DNA of 64,000 nt from Escherichia sp. E1V33 (lineage in GTDB: Bacteria > Pseudomonadota > Gammaproteobacteria > Enterobacterales > Enterobacteriaceae), in NCBI RefSeq assembly GCF_004211955.1, contig NZ_RHJI01000004.1, positions 124,001 to 188,000 on the forward strand, read 5' to 3'. A program made the position numbers and the translations under genes. This document shows, piece by piece, positions 20,777-32,152 of this stretch (positions are counted from its first letter, which is position 1; every line of letters starts with the position of its first letter). The notes beneath the pieces were generated by a model, which did not search any database, was not told the origin of the DNA, and saw nothing but the letters and a program-made list of their open reading frames with translations.

Positions 20777-22438
20777 TTATGCCGCTAGCAGTTCTTTCGC
20801 GTTTGCCAGCGTATTGCGTGTAACTTCGCTACCACCCAATAAGCGCGCCAGTTCCTGTAACCGCGCTTTTTTGTCCAGCGACTCCATATGAGTTTCGGTC
20901 ATCGCACCATCGGTTTCTTTGCTGACAAAATAGTGTTGATGACCGCATCCTGCGACTTGTGGCAAATGGGTAACACACATCACTTGGGTTGATTCGCCAA
21001 GCTGACGTAGCAGTTTGCCGACGACTGCCGCTGTCGGGCCGCTAATTCCTACATCCACTTCATCGAAAATAAGCGCCGGGGTTTCCATTTTACGCGCGGT
21101 GATAACCTGGATTGCCAGTGCGATACGCGACAATTCACCACCGGATGCGACTTTGGCGATGGGCTGCATTGGTTGGCCTGGGTTGGTGGTTACCCGAAAC
21201 TCAATACGATCGGCACCGTCAACACCCAGGTGGTGTTCGTCAAATTTAACATCAATCGTAAATTGCCCATGCGGCATGGAAAGCGCGTGCATACTGTCGG
21301 TGATCAGGTGCGCCAACTCATTTGCATAATGCTGGCGTTGCTGGTGTAACGCGCGTGCCGTTTCCAGCGCTTGTTGGTGATGTTTAGTGACTGCCAACGC
21401 GAGAGTTTCTTGCGAGTCTGCCTGATCGTCCAGTTGCTGCTGCTCATCCAGTAGCGACTGGTAATACTGTGGCAATGCCTCAGGGCTGACGTGATGTTTA
21501 CGTGCCAGCGAAATCTGTTTTGAGATGCGCTGTTCAAGTTCAAACAAACGGTTAGGGTCGAGATCCAGACGATCGCAGTAGTGGCGCAGTTCGTCGCTGG
21601 CTTCAGCAATCTGGATGGTAGCTTCTTCCAGCATATCAAGTACGCCGGACAGTTTGCTGTCCATGCCAATCAATTCGCTCACCAGCTGTTTAGCCGTGTA
21701 AAGCTGACTTTGCAGGTTTGCGTCTTCACCGTCGGCCATTAATGCCAATGCATTCTGGCTGGTAGTCAGCAATTGACCGCTGTTCGCCAGACGTTTGTAC
21801 TCTTCGTCGATTTGCTCAAACTCTCCGGGCTGCGGATTAAATTCGTTAAGTTCTTTTAATTGGTATTGCAGCAGTTCCGCACGGGCGGCGCGTTCCTGAC
21901 TTAACTGTTGATGATGCGCGAGATCGCGGCAGCTTTGATGCCACAACTGATAACGTGCGGTCATTTCCTGGAGCAGAGAGGTTTCATTGGCATAGCCATC
22001 AAGCAGGAATTTTTGGTGCTCGGGTTTGGTGAGTAACTGATGAGCGTGCTGACCATGGATCTGAATGAGCAACTGACCCAGCTCGCGCAGTTGTGACAGC
22101 GGAACAGCCGTACCGTTGATGAAACCACGGGAGCGACCATCGCTACTGATTACACGACGAAGCAGACATTCACGGCCATCTTCCAGTTGGTTTTCTTCCA
22201 GCCAGCGCAGGGCCGCTGGCGTATCTTTCAGAGAAAAACGGGCGCACAGGTCAGCGCGAGCAGCGCCGGTACGCACCATGTCGGCTTCAGCGCGACCACC
22301 GAGACAAAGACCGAGGGCATCTATTGCAATAGATTTACCCGCGCCGGTCTCGCCAGTTATTACGGTCATGCCGCTATGAAAATCAATCTCAAGCTCACGA
22401 ACGATAGCAAAGTTGCTGATGGTCAGTTGTGCCAACAT
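20777..22438 (-). CDS. recN: DNA repair ATPase RecN
   Basis: 553-residue SMC-like protein of double-strand-break repair. Walker A GETGAGKS (29-36), a central coiled coil, and Walker [12 protein letters not shown] with signature [13 protein letters not shown] are intact. The C-terminal LLAA mimics the SsrA tag and explains its known ClpXP turnover. Upstream LexA boxes make it SOS-induced. Confidence 0.98.
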   Translation of the reverse strand: MLAQLTISNFAIVRELEIDFHSGMTVITGETGAGKSIAIDALGLCLGGRAEADMVRTGAARADLCARFSLKDTPAALRWLEENQLEDGRECLLRRVISSDGRSRGFINGTAVPLSQLRELGQLLIQIHGQHAHQLLTKPEHQKFLLDGYANETSLLQEMTARYQLWHQSCRDLAHHQQLSQERAARAELLQYQLKELNEFNPQPGEFEQIDEEYKRLANSGQLLTTSQNALALMADGEDANLQSQLYTAKQLVSELIGMDSKLSGVLDMLEEATIQIAEASDELRHYCDRLDLDPNRLFELEQRISKQISLARKHHVSPEALPQYYQSLLDEQQQLDDQADSQETLALAVTKHHQQALETARALHQQRQHYANELAHLITDSMHALSMPHGQFTIDVKFDEHHLGVDGADRIEFRVTTNPGQPMQPIAKVASGGELSRIALAIQVITARKMETPALIFDEVDVGISGPTAAVVGKLLRQLGESTQVMCVTHLPQVAGCGHQHYFVSKETDGAMTETHMESLDKKARLQELARLLGGSEVTRNTLANAKELLAA

Positions 22439-22464
22439 AGTCGTTTTCCTGTATGAAAAACCAT

Positions 22465-22506
22465 TACTGTTATTGTGTACAGTATAAACTGGTTTTATAT
22501 ACAGTA
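22465..22506 (-). promoter_or_regulatory. Two LexA boxes upstream of recN
   Basis: TACTGTATTGTGT-like box at 22465-22484 (TACTG...CAGTA, exact ends) and a second at 22487-22506 (CTG-N10-CAG), spaced 22 bp. A weaker CTG-N10-CAT at 22449-22464 may be a third. They match the tightly repressed recN promoter of E. coli. Confidence 0.93.
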
Positions 22507-22523
22507 AAGAGGCTGGCGTAAAA

Positions 22524-23402
22524 TTAGAATAATTTTTTTGACCAGCCGAGCTTTGTGCTTAATGTGTTGAAATAGCTATAGTCTTTCGGGTGAATCAGAT
22601 TCAGATGGTAATCACAGCGACGAATCAAGACATCTTCACCTTCCTGAATTGGCAGGGCTATCTGGCTGTCGCAACTGATTTCCAGGTCATTACGACGATG
22701 CGAAAAACGCAGACGGATAGTGCTGCTGCTGTTTATCACCAGCGGTCGCGCTGACAACGTATGAGGGAACATAGGCACGAGGGTAATTGCATCCAGAGAA
22801 GGCGTCAGGATTGGACCGCCTGCCGAGAGAGAATAGGCAGTGGAGCCTGTAGGTGTCGAAATAATCAGGCCATCGGAACGCTGAGAAAACGCAAAGATCT
22901 CGTCGATATACACTTCGAACTCAATCATATGCGCCACTTTGCCAGGGTGAAGTACCACTTCGTTAATCGCCGTGCTGATGCGTTTCTGGCAATCTTGCTG
23001 ACAGACTTGCGCTTCCAGCAAAAAACGTTTTTCGCTGATGTAGTGGCCTTCCAGCACATCGGCTAACTGTTGCTGGGCGTTATCGGGATCAAGGTCGGTC
23101 AGGAAACCCAGGTTGCCACGGTTAATGCCGATAACTTTAATATCGTAGCGGGCGAGCGTGCGCGCTGCGCCGAGCATATTACCGTCGCCACCAACAACTA
23201 CCGCGAGATCAGCCAGTTGCCCAATCTCGGCGAGTGTGCCGGTTTTCACATTCTTCAGTTGCAGTTCGTGAGCGATTTGCTGCTCGACGATAACCTCGTA
23301 ACCTTTTGTGCACAGCCAGCGGTAGAGCATTTCATGTGTTGTCAGTGCAGTGGGGTGCCGTGGGTGTCCCACAATGCCAATACACTTGAAATGATTATTC
23401 AT
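22524..23402 (-). CDS. nadK: NAD kinase NadK
   Basis: 292 residues phosphorylating NAD to NADP. The GGDGN catalytic motif ([14 protein letters not shown]) and the conserved [16 protein letters not shown] segment are present. It is divergent from grpE; its upstream region contains the grpE heat-shock promoter in the opposite direction. Confidence 0.98.
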
Positions 23403-23448
23403 TTTCCGAGGTCCTTGTTGCGAAGATTGATGACAATGTGAGTGCTTC

Positions 23449-23477
23449 CCTTGAAACCCTGAAACTGATCCCCATAA
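23449..23477 (+). promoter_or_regulatory. Sigma-32 promoter of grpE
   Basis: CCTTGAAA (23449-23456) and CCCCATAA (23470-23477) with a 13-bp spacer match the heat-shock consensus CTTGAAA-N13-CCCCAT almost perfectly. Located about 45 bp before the grpE ATG. Confidence 0.92.
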
Positions 23478-23490
23478 TAAGCGAAGTTAG

Positions 23491-24117
<627 letters not shown>

Positions 24118-24139
24118 TTTCTGTTTTCGTAATACCTTA

Positions 24140-24170
24140 CGGCCCGGCATGTGAATGTCGGGCCGTTTTT
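24140..24170 (+). terminator. grpE Rho-independent terminator
   Basis: 11-bp stem (CGGCCCGGCAT/ATGTCGGGCCG, one G-T pair), GTGA loop, then TTTTT. It ends 2 bp before the stop of convergent corB. Confidence 0.9.
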
Positions 24171-24171
24171 A

Positions 24172-25458
24172 TTACTCCGCCACGCTCTCGCGCAGTGGTT
24201 TCACAGGAAAAACTTTTACCTGCTTAATCATATTGTCCTGTACGTCGAGAATATCGATATCGTACTCGCCAATACGCACGCGGGTGCCTGCAACCGGGAT
24301 CTCCTCCAGAGCTTCCAGAATGACGCCGTTAACAGTACGAGCATCATCTTCCGGTAGATGCCAGTTAAAGGCTTTGTTGATTTCCCGCACGTTGGCAGTG
24401 CCATCAATAATCACCGAACCGTCGTTTTGTGGCGTAACTTCTTCGGCAAGTGTTGGCGACATCGACGTGGTGAAATCGCCGACAATCTCTTCCAGAATAT
24501 CTTCAACCGTCACCAGCCCCTGAATGTCTCCATACTCGTTGACGACCAGGCCGACTTTCTTTTTGTTGCGCTGAAACTTCACCAACTGCGTGCTGAGTGG
24601 CGTACCTTCCGGGACAAAATAGATTTCGTCTGCGGCGCGTAGCATGGTTTCTTTGGTGAACTCTTTTTTCTCCGACATGAGTCGCCAGGCTTCACGCACA
24701 CGCAGCATACTGATGGCGTCGTCCAGCGAATCACGATAGAGCACGATGCGCCCGTGAGGTGAGTGGGAGAGTTGGCGCAGAATCGATTTCCAGTCATCGT
24801 TGATATCAATACCGATAATTTCACTACGCGGTACCATGATGTCATCGACGGTCATTTTTTCCAGATCGAGCACCGACAGCAGCATATCCTGATTGCGACG
24901 GGAAATTTGTGACCGCGATTCGTGCACAATGGTGCGCAACTCCTCTTTGCTCAAAGAGCCGCTGACCACGATATCAGTTTTGATGCCCATCATGCGCATT
25001 AACATGCGGGTGATAGCGTTCAGCAACCAGACCAGCGGCATCATCAAAATTTGCAGTGGTGCTAACAGAAAACTACTCGGATAAGCGACTTTTTCCGGGT
25101 ACAGCGCGGCAATGGTTTTCGGCAATACCTCAGCAAAAACCAGTACGACAAAAGTCAGCACACCAGTCGCAATTGCCACGCCCGCATCGCCGTACAAACG
25201 CATCCCAACAATCGTGCCGAGCGCGGAGGCAAGAATATTGACCAGGTTATTACCGATTAACACCAGGCTTATCAGGCGGTCTGGCTTACGCAGCAATTTT
25301 TCGACGCGTTTGGCCGAGCGATTACCCTGTTTTGCCATATGTCGCAGACGATAGCGGTTGAGGGTCATCATTCCGGTTTCGGACCCGGAAAAATAGGCTG
25401 AAATGACCACCATGATGATCAGAATGATGATCAACGTGGTAGTAGATATGTGTTCCAG
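24172..25458 (-). CDS. corB: CorB/HlyC-CorC-family transporter YfjD
   Basis: Inner-membrane protein with an N-terminal DUF21 domain (helices within residues 10-150), two CBS domains (VDDIMVPRSEIIGI, VVNEYGDIQGLVTVEDILEEI) and a CorC-type C-terminal domain. Linked to Mg2+/Co2+ transport or resistance. Start choice: a CTG at 25458 follows AAGGAG with 6 nt spacing and gives 428 residues, the length I recall; the nearest alternative is TTG at 25434 (420 residues), and the first ATG is further in at 25413. No ATG or GTG fits the ribosome site. Confidence 0.9.
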   Translation of the reverse strand: MEHISTTTLIIILIIMVVISAYFSGSETGMMTLNRYRLRHMAKQGNRSAKRVEKLLRKPDRLISLVLIGNNLVNILASALGTIVGMRLYGDAGVAIATGVLTFVVLVFAEVLPKTIAALYPEKVAYPSSFLLAPLQILMMPLVWLLNAITRMLMRMMGIKTDIVVSGSLSKEELRTIVHESRSQISRRNQDMLLSVLDLEKMTVDDIMVPRSEIIGIDINDDWKSILRQLSHSPHGRIVLYRDSLDDAISMLRVREAWRLMSEKKEFTKETMLRAADEIYFVPEGTPLSTQLVKFQRNKKKVGLVVNEYGDIQGLVTVEDILEEIVGDFTTSMSPTLAEEVTPQNDGSVIIDGTANVREINKAFNWHLPEDDARTVNGVILEALEEIPVAGTRVRIGEYDIDILDVQDNMIKQVKVFPVKPLRESVAE

Positions 25459-25478
25459 GGGAAACTCCTTTTCTGGTT

Positions 25479-26270
25479 TTAGCTGATTAACTGCTGGACA
25501 ATTCGGCTGCCGAAATAGGCCATCGTCAGAATGACCGCGCCAGCGACGTTAAACCAGACGACGCGGCGTCCACGCCATCCTTCATGATAATGCCCCCACA
25601 GCAGCACAATATAGACAAACCATGCCACGATAGAGAGCACAGCCTTGTCGATATTTTCCATGCTAAATAAGTTGTGCATGTAGAATAGGCCAGTACAAAG
25701 AGTGAGCGTTAACAGCACCACGCCAATCTGCGTGATGTGGAACATTTTACGCTCGATACTCATCAACGGCGGCATTTCCTGGTTAAACGCCAGCTTCTTG
25801 TTCTTCAGCTGGTAATCAATCCACGCCAGTTGTAGCGCATACAGGGCGGCGATAATCAGCGTGGCATAGGAAAAGAGCGATAAGCCAATGTGCACCAGCA
25901 TCCCAGGCGTAGCTTCAAGATGGGTGATGTATTCATTGGGCATGAAGGTCGCCAGCGCAAGGTTGATTAGTGCAAAGGCATAGACAATGGGTAGCAGCAA
26001 CCAGCCGCGGTTGCGAGAAGCCACGATGGTCATCACTGTACAGATCATCAAACTGACCAGCGAACCAACGTTCAGCAGGCTGAGGTTTTGTCCGCTATCA
26101 CCGTCGGGCAGGATGCGGGCTTCCAGAGCGATTGCGTGGCAGACCAGCGCGATGACCGCAGAAATAATAGCCATTCGCCGCCAGCCGCCGTTTTTTTGCA
26201 GTAGACCGGGAACAATCAGCGCGAGGCTGACGGAGTAGGCGACGAGCGCGAGCAGAGCAAAAACGGGCAT
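25479..26270 (-). CDS. ypjD: Inner-membrane cytochrome c assembly-like protein YpjD
   Basis: 263 residues, eight hydrophobic helices and a CcmC/CcsA-like core (HIGLSLFSYATLIIAALYALQLAW, WGHYHEGWRGRR). Function in E. coli is not established; its place next to ffh and corB is conserved. The start at 26270 (MPVFALLALVAYSV) gives the usual length; the frame is open 25 codons upstream without support. Divergent from ffh. Confidence 0.93.
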   Translation of the reverse strand: MPVFALLALVAYSVSLALIVPGLLQKNGGWRRMAIISAVIALVCHAIALEARILPDGDSGQNLSLLNVGSLVSLMICTVMTIVASRNRGWLLLPIVYAFALINLALATFMPNEYITHLEATPGMLVHIGLSLFSYATLIIAALYALQLAWIDYQLKNKKLAFNQEMPPLMSIERKMFHITQIGVVLLTLTLCTGLFYMHNLFSMENIDKAVLSIVAWFVYIVLLWGHYHEGWRGRRVVWFNVAGAVILTMAYFGSRIVQQLIS

Positions 26271-26436
26271 AGTGATGTCGACAGTTTGAGCAATGAGAAA
26301 GAGAAGCAGTATAACGTCAGGTGAACGCTGCTCCAACCGTTGCATAACAACAAAGACGCCTTCATGTTATACTGCGGCAAAATACAGATGATGTGTCGCA
26401 ATTGCGGCCAACCGTTTCCACCCCAGGCGAGAGACA

Positions 26437-27798
26437 ATGTTTGATAATTTAACCGATCGTTTGTCGCGCACGCTGCGCAATATCAGTGGCCGTGGACGCC
26501 TCACTGAAGACAACGTAAAAGATACGCTGCGCGAAGTGCGCATGGCGCTGCTGGAGGCGGACGTCGCTCTGCCGGTAGTGCGTGAGTTTATCAATCGCGT
26601 AAAAGAGAAAGCGGTTGGTCATGAAGTTAATAAGAGCCTGACGCCGGGGCAGGAGTTCGTCAAAATCGTCCGTAACGAACTGGTTGCGGCGATGGGCGAA
26701 GAGAACCAGACCCTGAACCTGGCTGCGCAACCGCCTGCGGTCGTGCTGATGGCAGGCCTGCAAGGTGCCGGTAAAACAACCAGCGTTGGTAAACTCGGTA
26801 AGTTCCTGCGTGAGAAGCACAAGAAAAAAGTGCTGGTGGTTTCTGCAGACGTTTATCGTCCGGCGGCAATCAAGCAGCTTGAGACGCTGGCAGAGCAGGT
26901 GGGCGTCGATTTCTTCCCTTCAGATGTTGGTCAGAAGCCGGTAGATATCGTTAACGCGGCACTGAAAGAAGCCAAACTGAAATTCTACGACGTGCTGCTG
27001 GTGGATACCGCCGGTCGTTTGCACGTTGACGAAGCGATGATGGACGAAATCAAACAAGTCCATGCGTCGATTAACCCGGTTGAAACCCTGTTTGTGGTTG
27101 ACGCCATGACCGGTCAGGATGCGGCCAATACGGCAAAAGCATTCAATGAAGCGTTACCGCTGACCGGTGTGGTACTGACTAAAGTCGACGGCGATGCTCG
27201 TGGCGGTGCGGCGCTCTCTATTCGTCACATCACTGGCAAACCGATTAAATTCCTCGGCGTCGGCGAGAAAACTGAGGCGCTGGAGCCGTTCCACCCGGAC
27301 CGTATCGCTTCCCGTATTCTTGGCATGGGCGACGTACTGTCGTTGATCGAAGATATCGAAAGCAAAGTTGACCGCGCGCAGGCTGAGAAATTAGCCAGCA
27401 AGCTGAAAAAAGGTGACGGCTTCGATCTCAACGATTTCCTTGAACAATTGCGCCAGATGAAAAACATGGGCGGCATGGCCAGCCTGATGGGCAAACTGCC
27501 GGGTATGGGGCAGATCCCGGATAACGTCAAGTCGCAAATGGACGATAAAGTGCTGGTGCGTATGGAAGCCATCATCAACTCGATGACGTTGAAAGAGCGC
27601 GCTAAGCCAGAAATCATCAAAGGTTCGCGTAAACGCCGTATCGCCGCCGGTTGCGGTATGCAGGTGCAGGACGTTAACCGCCTTCTGAAGCAGTTCGACG
27701 ACATGCAGCGCATGATGAAGAAAATGAAGAAGGGCGGAATGGCGAAGATGATGAGAAGTATGAAGGGAATGATGCCGCCGGGATTTCCTGGTCGCTAA
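26437..27798 (+). CDS. ffh: Signal recognition particle GTPase Ffh
   Basis: 453 residues: N domain, G domain with GLQGAGKTTS (P-loop, about 105-114), DTAGR and TKVDGDARGG, then a Met-rich M domain (about 300-453; MKNMGGMASLMGKLPGMG, MMKKMKKGGMAKMM) that binds 4.5S RNA and signal sequences. Works with FtsY for cotranslational targeting. Confidence 0.99.
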   Translation: MFDNLTDRLSRTLRNISGRGRLTEDNVKDTLREVRMALLEADVALPVVREFINRVKEKAVGHEVNKSLTPGQEFVKIVRNELVAAMGEENQTLNLAAQPPAVVLMAGLQGAGKTTSVGKLGKFLREKHKKKVLVVSADVYRPAAIKQLETLAEQVGVDFFPSDVGQKPVDIVNAALKEAKLKFYDVLLVDTAGRLHVDEAMMDEIKQVHASINPVETLFVVDAMTGQDAANTAKAFNEALPLTGVVLTKVDGDARGGAALSIRHITGKPIKFLGVGEKTEALEPFHPDRIASRILGMGDVLSLIEDIESKVDRAQAEKLASKLKKGDGFDLNDFLEQLRQMKNMGGMASLMGKLPGMGQIPDNVKSQMDDKVLVRMEAIINSMTLKERAKPEIIKGSRKRRIAAGCGMQVQDVNRLLKQFDDMQRMMKKMKKGGMAKMMRSMKGMMPPGFPGR

Positions 27799-27968
27799 TC
27801 GGCCTGGCTTGTTTGCCATTTTGGCACCGGGGGGTGCTCGTCATCCTCACGTACTGCGTGTACGCTCCGGTGACTGCGCGCACTCCGGCACCAAACTGGC
27901 TGCACCGCCGACGGCCTTTTGCAGCAGAGTTAGCAACTGTTGATTGCAATTTCCGCAAAAATGAGTAA

Positions 27969-28295
<327 letters not shown>

Positions 28296-28313
28296 TCTGT
28301 CACGGTGGTCATG

Positions 28314-28862
28314 ATGAGCAAACAACTCACCGCGCAAGCACCTGTTGATCCCATCGTTTTGGGAAAAATGGGTTCGTCTTACGGTATTCGTGGGTGGCTC
28401 AGAGTGTTTTCTTCCACCGAAGACGCCGAAAGCATTTTTGACTATCAGCCCTGGTTTATCCAGAAGGCGGGTCAGTGGCAGCAAGTCCAGCTGGAAAGCT
28501 GGAAGCACCACAATCAGGACATGATCATCAAGCTGAAAGGCGTTGACGATCGTGATGCGGCGAACCTGCTGACGAATTGTGAAATTGTCGTGGATTCATC
28601 GCAGCTGCCTCAGCTTGAAGAGGGTGACTACTACTGGAAAGACCTGATGGGCTGCCAGGTAGTAACCACTGAAGGCTACGATCTCGGTAAAGTCATTGAC
28701 ATGATGGAAACCGGATCCAATGACGTTCTCGTCATTAAGGCAAACCTGAAAGATGCGTTTGGTATCAAGGAACGTCTCGTACCGTTCCTCGATGGGCAGG
28801 TTATCAAGAAAGTCGATCTCACTACTCGTTCAATCGTAGTAGATTGGGATCCTGGTTTTTAA
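28314..28862 (+). CDS. rimM: Ribosome maturation factor RimM
   Basis: 182 residues: N-terminal RimM domain ([17 protein letters not shown]) and C-terminal PRC-barrel domain ([24 protein letters not shown]). Assists 30S head assembly with S19/S13. The start at 28314 ([10 protein letters not shown]) is chosen over upstream in-frame starts by family length. 18 bp after rpsP. Confidence 0.98.
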   Translation: MSKQLTAQAPVDPIVLGKMGSSYGIRGWLRVFSSTEDAESIFDYQPWFIQKAGQWQQVQLESWKHHNQDMIIKLKGVDDRDAANLLTNCEIVVDSSQLPQLEEGDYYWKDLMGCQVVTTEGYDLGKVIDMMETGSNDVLVIKANLKDAFGIKERLVPFLDGQVIKKVDLTTRSIVVDWDPGF

Positions 28863-28892
28863 ACCACCGGATAAACGGTAAAAGACGGCGCT

Positions 28893-29660
28893 ATGTGGAT
28901 TGGCATAATTAGCCTGTTTCCTGAAATGTTCCGCGCAATTACCGATTACGGGGTAACTGGCCGGGCAGTTAAAAATGGCCTGCTGAGCATCCAGAGCTGG
29001 AGTCCTCGCGACTTCACGCACGACCGGCACCGTACCGTGGACGATCGTCCTTACGGCGGCGGACCGGGGATGTTAATGATGGTGCAACCTTTACGGGACG
29101 CCATTCATGCAGCAAAAAGCGCGGCGGGTGAAGGCGCAAAGGTGATCTATCTGTCACCGCAGGGGCGCAAGCTTGATCAAGCGGGCGTCAGCGAACTGGC
29201 AACGAATCAAAAATTGATTCTGGTGTGCGGTCGCTACGAAGGTATAGATGAGCGCGTAATCCAAACCGAAATTGACGAAGAATGGTCAATCGGCGATTAC
29301 GTTCTCAGTGGTGGTGAGTTACCAGCAATGACGCTGATTGACTCCGTTTCCCGGTTTATTCCGGGAGTTCTGGGGCATGAAGCCTCGGCAACGGAAGATT
29401 CCTTTGCTGAAGGATTGCTGGATTGCCCGCACTATACGCGGCCTGAGGTGTTAGAAGGGATGGAAGTTCCGTCAGTGTTACTGTCGGGCAACCATGCCGA
29501 GATACGTCGCTGGCGTTTGAAACAGTCGCTGGGCCGTACCTGGCTTAGAAGACCTGAACTTCTGGAAAACCTGGCTCTGACTGAAGAGCAAGCAAGGTTG
29601 CTGGCGGAGTTCAAAACGGAACACGCACAACAGCAACATAAACATGATGGGATGGCGTAA
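28893..29660 (+). CDS. trmD: tRNA (guanine-37-N1)-methyltransferase TrmD
   Basis: 255-residue SPOUT methyltransferase making m1G37. Trefoil-knot and cofactor motifs are visible: [22 protein letters not shown] and [15 protein letters not shown]; also [14 protein letters not shown]. Third gene of the operon. Confidence 0.99.
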   Translation: MWIGIISLFPEMFRAITDYGVTGRAVKNGLLSIQSWSPRDFTHDRHRTVDDRPYGGGPGMLMMVQPLRDAIHAAKSAAGEGAKVIYLSPQGRKLDQAGVSELATNQKLILVCGRYEGIDERVIQTEIDEEWSIGDYVLSGGELPAMTLIDSVSRFIPGVLGHEASATEDSFAEGLLDCPHYTRPEVLEGMEVPSVLLSGNHAEIRRWRLKQSLGRTWLRRPELLENLALTEEQARLLAEFKTEHAQQQHKHDGMA

Positions 29661-29698
29661 GCCCCCGAGATATCAGTTTACCCAGGATAAGAGATTAA

Positions 29699-30049
<351 letters not shown>

Positions 30050-30088
30050 TAACGCATTCACGCTACATCCAAAGCGTGTTATGAAACA

Positions 30089-30117
30089 AGGGGTTAGCGA
30101 ATTGCTAACCCCTTTTT
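30089..30117 (+). terminator. Phage-borne terminator now serving rplS
   Basis: AGGGGTTAGC-GAATT-GCTAACCCCT followed by a T-run. It lies inside the prophage just beyond the left core, so it replaces the apparent original terminator displaced to 61931. Confidence 0.88.
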
Positions 30118-30126
30118 GATTGGTGG

Positions 30127-30148
30127 TGGCGGCAAATTGGCGGCAGAG
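30127..30148. promoter_or_regulatory. Candidate integrase arm sites (P' arm)
   Basis: TGGCGGCA at 30127 and 30138, 11 bp apart, the second continuing as AGAG. The same pair (TGGCGACA/TGGCGGCAGAG, 11 bp apart, same orientation) occurs at 61774-61795 at the other phage end. About 80 bp from the core. Confidence 0.6.
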
Positions 30149-30171
30149 ATTGACGTGATGGCTACAGATAT

Positions 30172-30194
30172 AAAAAAACCTGCCGAAGCAGGTT
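30172..30194 (-). terminator. Terminator at the end of ogr
   Basis: Minus-strand AACCTGC-TTCG-GCAGGTT followed by TTTTT; overlaps the ogr stop codon and closes the tail/ogr transcript before attL. Confidence 0.88.
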
Positions 30195-30412
30195 CAAAGC
30201 CAAAGTTGTTGTTGCTGGTTTCTGACGGGGTGGGGTGGGGCAGGATCAATAGCACCCGGTTTCACGATAAACCTTGATAGCGTCTCAAAAGTGATAAATG
30301 TGCAGCCGCAATTGATGTTCTGGCACTGGTGATAACGTTCTTTCGTTTCGGTGCTAAGGTATCGGCTAGTGCGAGCATGCGCGGCGTTTTGGCATAACGG
30401 GCAGTGCATCAT
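30194..30412 (-). CDS. ogr: Late-gene activator Ogr/Delta zinc-finger protein
   Basis: 72 residues with a CPLC...CQNINCGC zinc-binding pattern (C-x2-C-x22-C-x4-C), the signature of P2 Ogr, 186 B and P4 Delta, which activate phage late promoters through the RNA polymerase alpha subunit. It lies after gene D at the left phage end, as in P2. I did not locate its binding dyads with confidence. Confidence 0.94.
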   Translation of the reverse strand: MMHCPLCQNAAHARTSRYLSTETKERYHQCQNINCGCTFITFETLSRFIVKPGAIDPAPPHPVRNQQQQLWL

Positions 30413-30487
30413 AATTTTTCCCCCTGCTGGCGCGTTTGAGGGAATAATAAACTCTAGTGTTGCATTTGCAAGTTATGATTTGCTTTT

Positions 30488-31657
30488 TCAGTCTCTATCT
30501 TCCTCTGAACTGTACTCCACTTCCGAAAGCTGAACCTCAAGCTCTAGCCCCGTCGTGAAGCCATTATTATTCAGATTGTGAGTTACCTTACTGATTAACC
30601 AAGATTGCTCGTCTATGACGCGCTTAAAGCCTGATACGCGCACTGGCGTCTCGGGAAATAAATCAGCGCGACCGAGCGCCAGCGTAATTGAAAACTCGGC
30701 AACACCTCGTTGCAGCTTATCCCACTTAGCCTGAGCGGCGCGCATCGCCTGTGCCTTTGATGCGTAGACCGTCGTAAGCGCCAGCACGTTATCGGCTTCA
30801 CCGGTCATGTACTCACCCTCGCGTGCTTCCTGTTCTTTTTGGGCCTTTGTCTTTTTGCTGACCGGCTTTGCTTTCGGGTGTTCCAGTGCGCGCAGGTGTT
30901 TCTCTTTTGGCTGGCGTTTCAGCGTAACTTTCTGCTTTTGCGGCTTCGGGTCTTTAGTGTGCAACCATTTAGCGGTTACGCCGGTATAAGCCCCACGGTC
31001 AGCGATAGCAAACTGATGACGGTCACCGTCGCTACGGGTCAACGTCATTTGCGGAATTGGCTTACCGCTGACCGTCGTCGCGCTCCCCGCTTTCATAAAC
31101 AGCAGTTTCCCCGCTTTCACTGATACCGCAGCTCCGTTTCGGTCAGCCAGTCGGGTCAGAAATACCGAGTCGGACTCCTGCGACTGGTCGATATGCGATA
31201 CTGGGATTTTTTTTAGTGCATCCGCTACGCTGGCCGTCAGTTTGTTGCGTTTCGCAATGGTGCTGACCAGTTCGTCGAGGGTGGAGTCATGCCATGATTC
31301 TTCACGCCTGGAATTGAGCGAACCGCGAAAGTCTGCACTGCGTGCCCGGATGGTCAGGGTATCAGGCGCGCCCCGGTGCTCAATCTCATCGACCGTGAAA
31401 TCACCCTTATTCAGAAGTGCCGAACCCTGCCAGCCAAGCCACAACGTCAGCACTGCCCCGCGCAGGGGTAATTCGACTTTGCCGTCAGAGTCGTCGAGCT
31501 CAATGTCGAGCTGGTCAGCTTCAAAGCCCCGGTTGTCGGTCATGGTAAGAGAAATCAGCCGGTCACTAAAATTGCTGGTAATGTCCTGGCTGTTCAGCGT
31601 AAGCATAAATGCCGGTGCAAGGCTGGCACTGGCGTCAATGGTCATGCCCGTAATCAT
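30488..31657 (-). CDS. D: Tail protein gpD (baseplate hub)
   Basis: 389 residues, the P2 gpD length. N-terminal beta-rich part (MLTLNSQDITSNFSDRLISLTMTDNRGFEADQLDIELDD-like opening, DLDIELDDSDGKVELP) and a basic linker near residues 245-275 rich in Lys. It belongs to the phage late control/hub (VgrG-N-like) family and forms the tail hub beneath spike gpV. Start overlaps the U stop (ATGA). Confidence 0.93.
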   Translation of the reverse strand: MITGMTIDASASLAPAFMLTLNSQDITSNFSDRLISLTMTDNRGFEADQLDIELDDSDGKVELPLRGAVLTLWLGWQGSALLNKGDFTVDEIEHRGAPDTLTIRARSADFRGSLNSRREESWHDSTLDELVSTIAKRNKLTASVADALKKIPVSHIDQSQESDSVFLTRLADRNGAAVSVKAGKLLFMKAGSATTVSGKPIPQMTLTRSDGDRHQFAIADRGAYTGVTAKWLHTKDPKPQKQKVTLKRQPKEKHLRALEHPKAKPVSKKTKAQKEQEAREGEYMTGEADNVLALTTVYASKAQAMRAAQAKWDKLQRGVAEFSITLALGRADLFPETPVRVSGFKRVIDEQSWLISKVTHNLNNNGFTTGLELEVQLSEVEYSSEEDRD

Positions 31658-32139
31658 GCTGTAAGTCCTCCGAGCGAACCCTGCAGCTTATCGGCCACAT
31701 TTCCGGCAGAGCCGAGAAGCTCACTGGCCTGTTTATTCAGGTCGCCAAACATCGCCGTCAGTGATTCGTCGACCCGTTTAAGCGAAAGAGTGAAATCAAT
31801 CTTTCTGGCTGCACCGTCGCTGAAAAACTCAGTGTGCGTGGTCGATACTCTGTCGACGATATACATCCCGAGAATGTTGCCGGTTCCCTCTATCAGCGGC
31901 CATGCTCTGCCCTCGTTAGCCATCACCTCTACAGCTTTTAGTGAGATCCAACCGCCAGTGATAGCGGGGTATAGCGTACCAGCAAGCTGTATCGAGGTTT
32001 CCCCCTCGCCAAGAAACTGATAGGCAGGTGGTTTACCCACCCGGTCATTGGACACCCAGCGATAATCTTTCGAATGCTGCATCGACTGGTAAGGCAGGGT
32101 GCGAAGTTCAAACACAAACATTCCGAGAGCAAGCATCAT
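31654..32139 (-). CDS. U: Tail protein gpU
   Basis: 161 residues of the P2 GpU family (FVFELRTLPYQSMQHSKDYRWVSNDRVG, FLGEGETSIQLAGTLYP). A LysM-like hub-associated tail protein. It lies between T and D in the F operon, overlapping D by 4 nt. Confidence 0.93.
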   Translation of the reverse strand: MMLALGMFVFELRTLPYQSMQHSKDYRWVSNDRVGKPPAYQFLGEGETSIQLAGTLYPAITGGWISLKAVEVMANEGRAWPLIEGTGNILGMYIVDRVSTTHTEFFSDGAARKIDFTLSLKRVDESLTAMFGDLNKQASELLGSAGNVADKLQGSLGGLTA

Positions 32140-32152
32140 CGTTTAATCCCCC

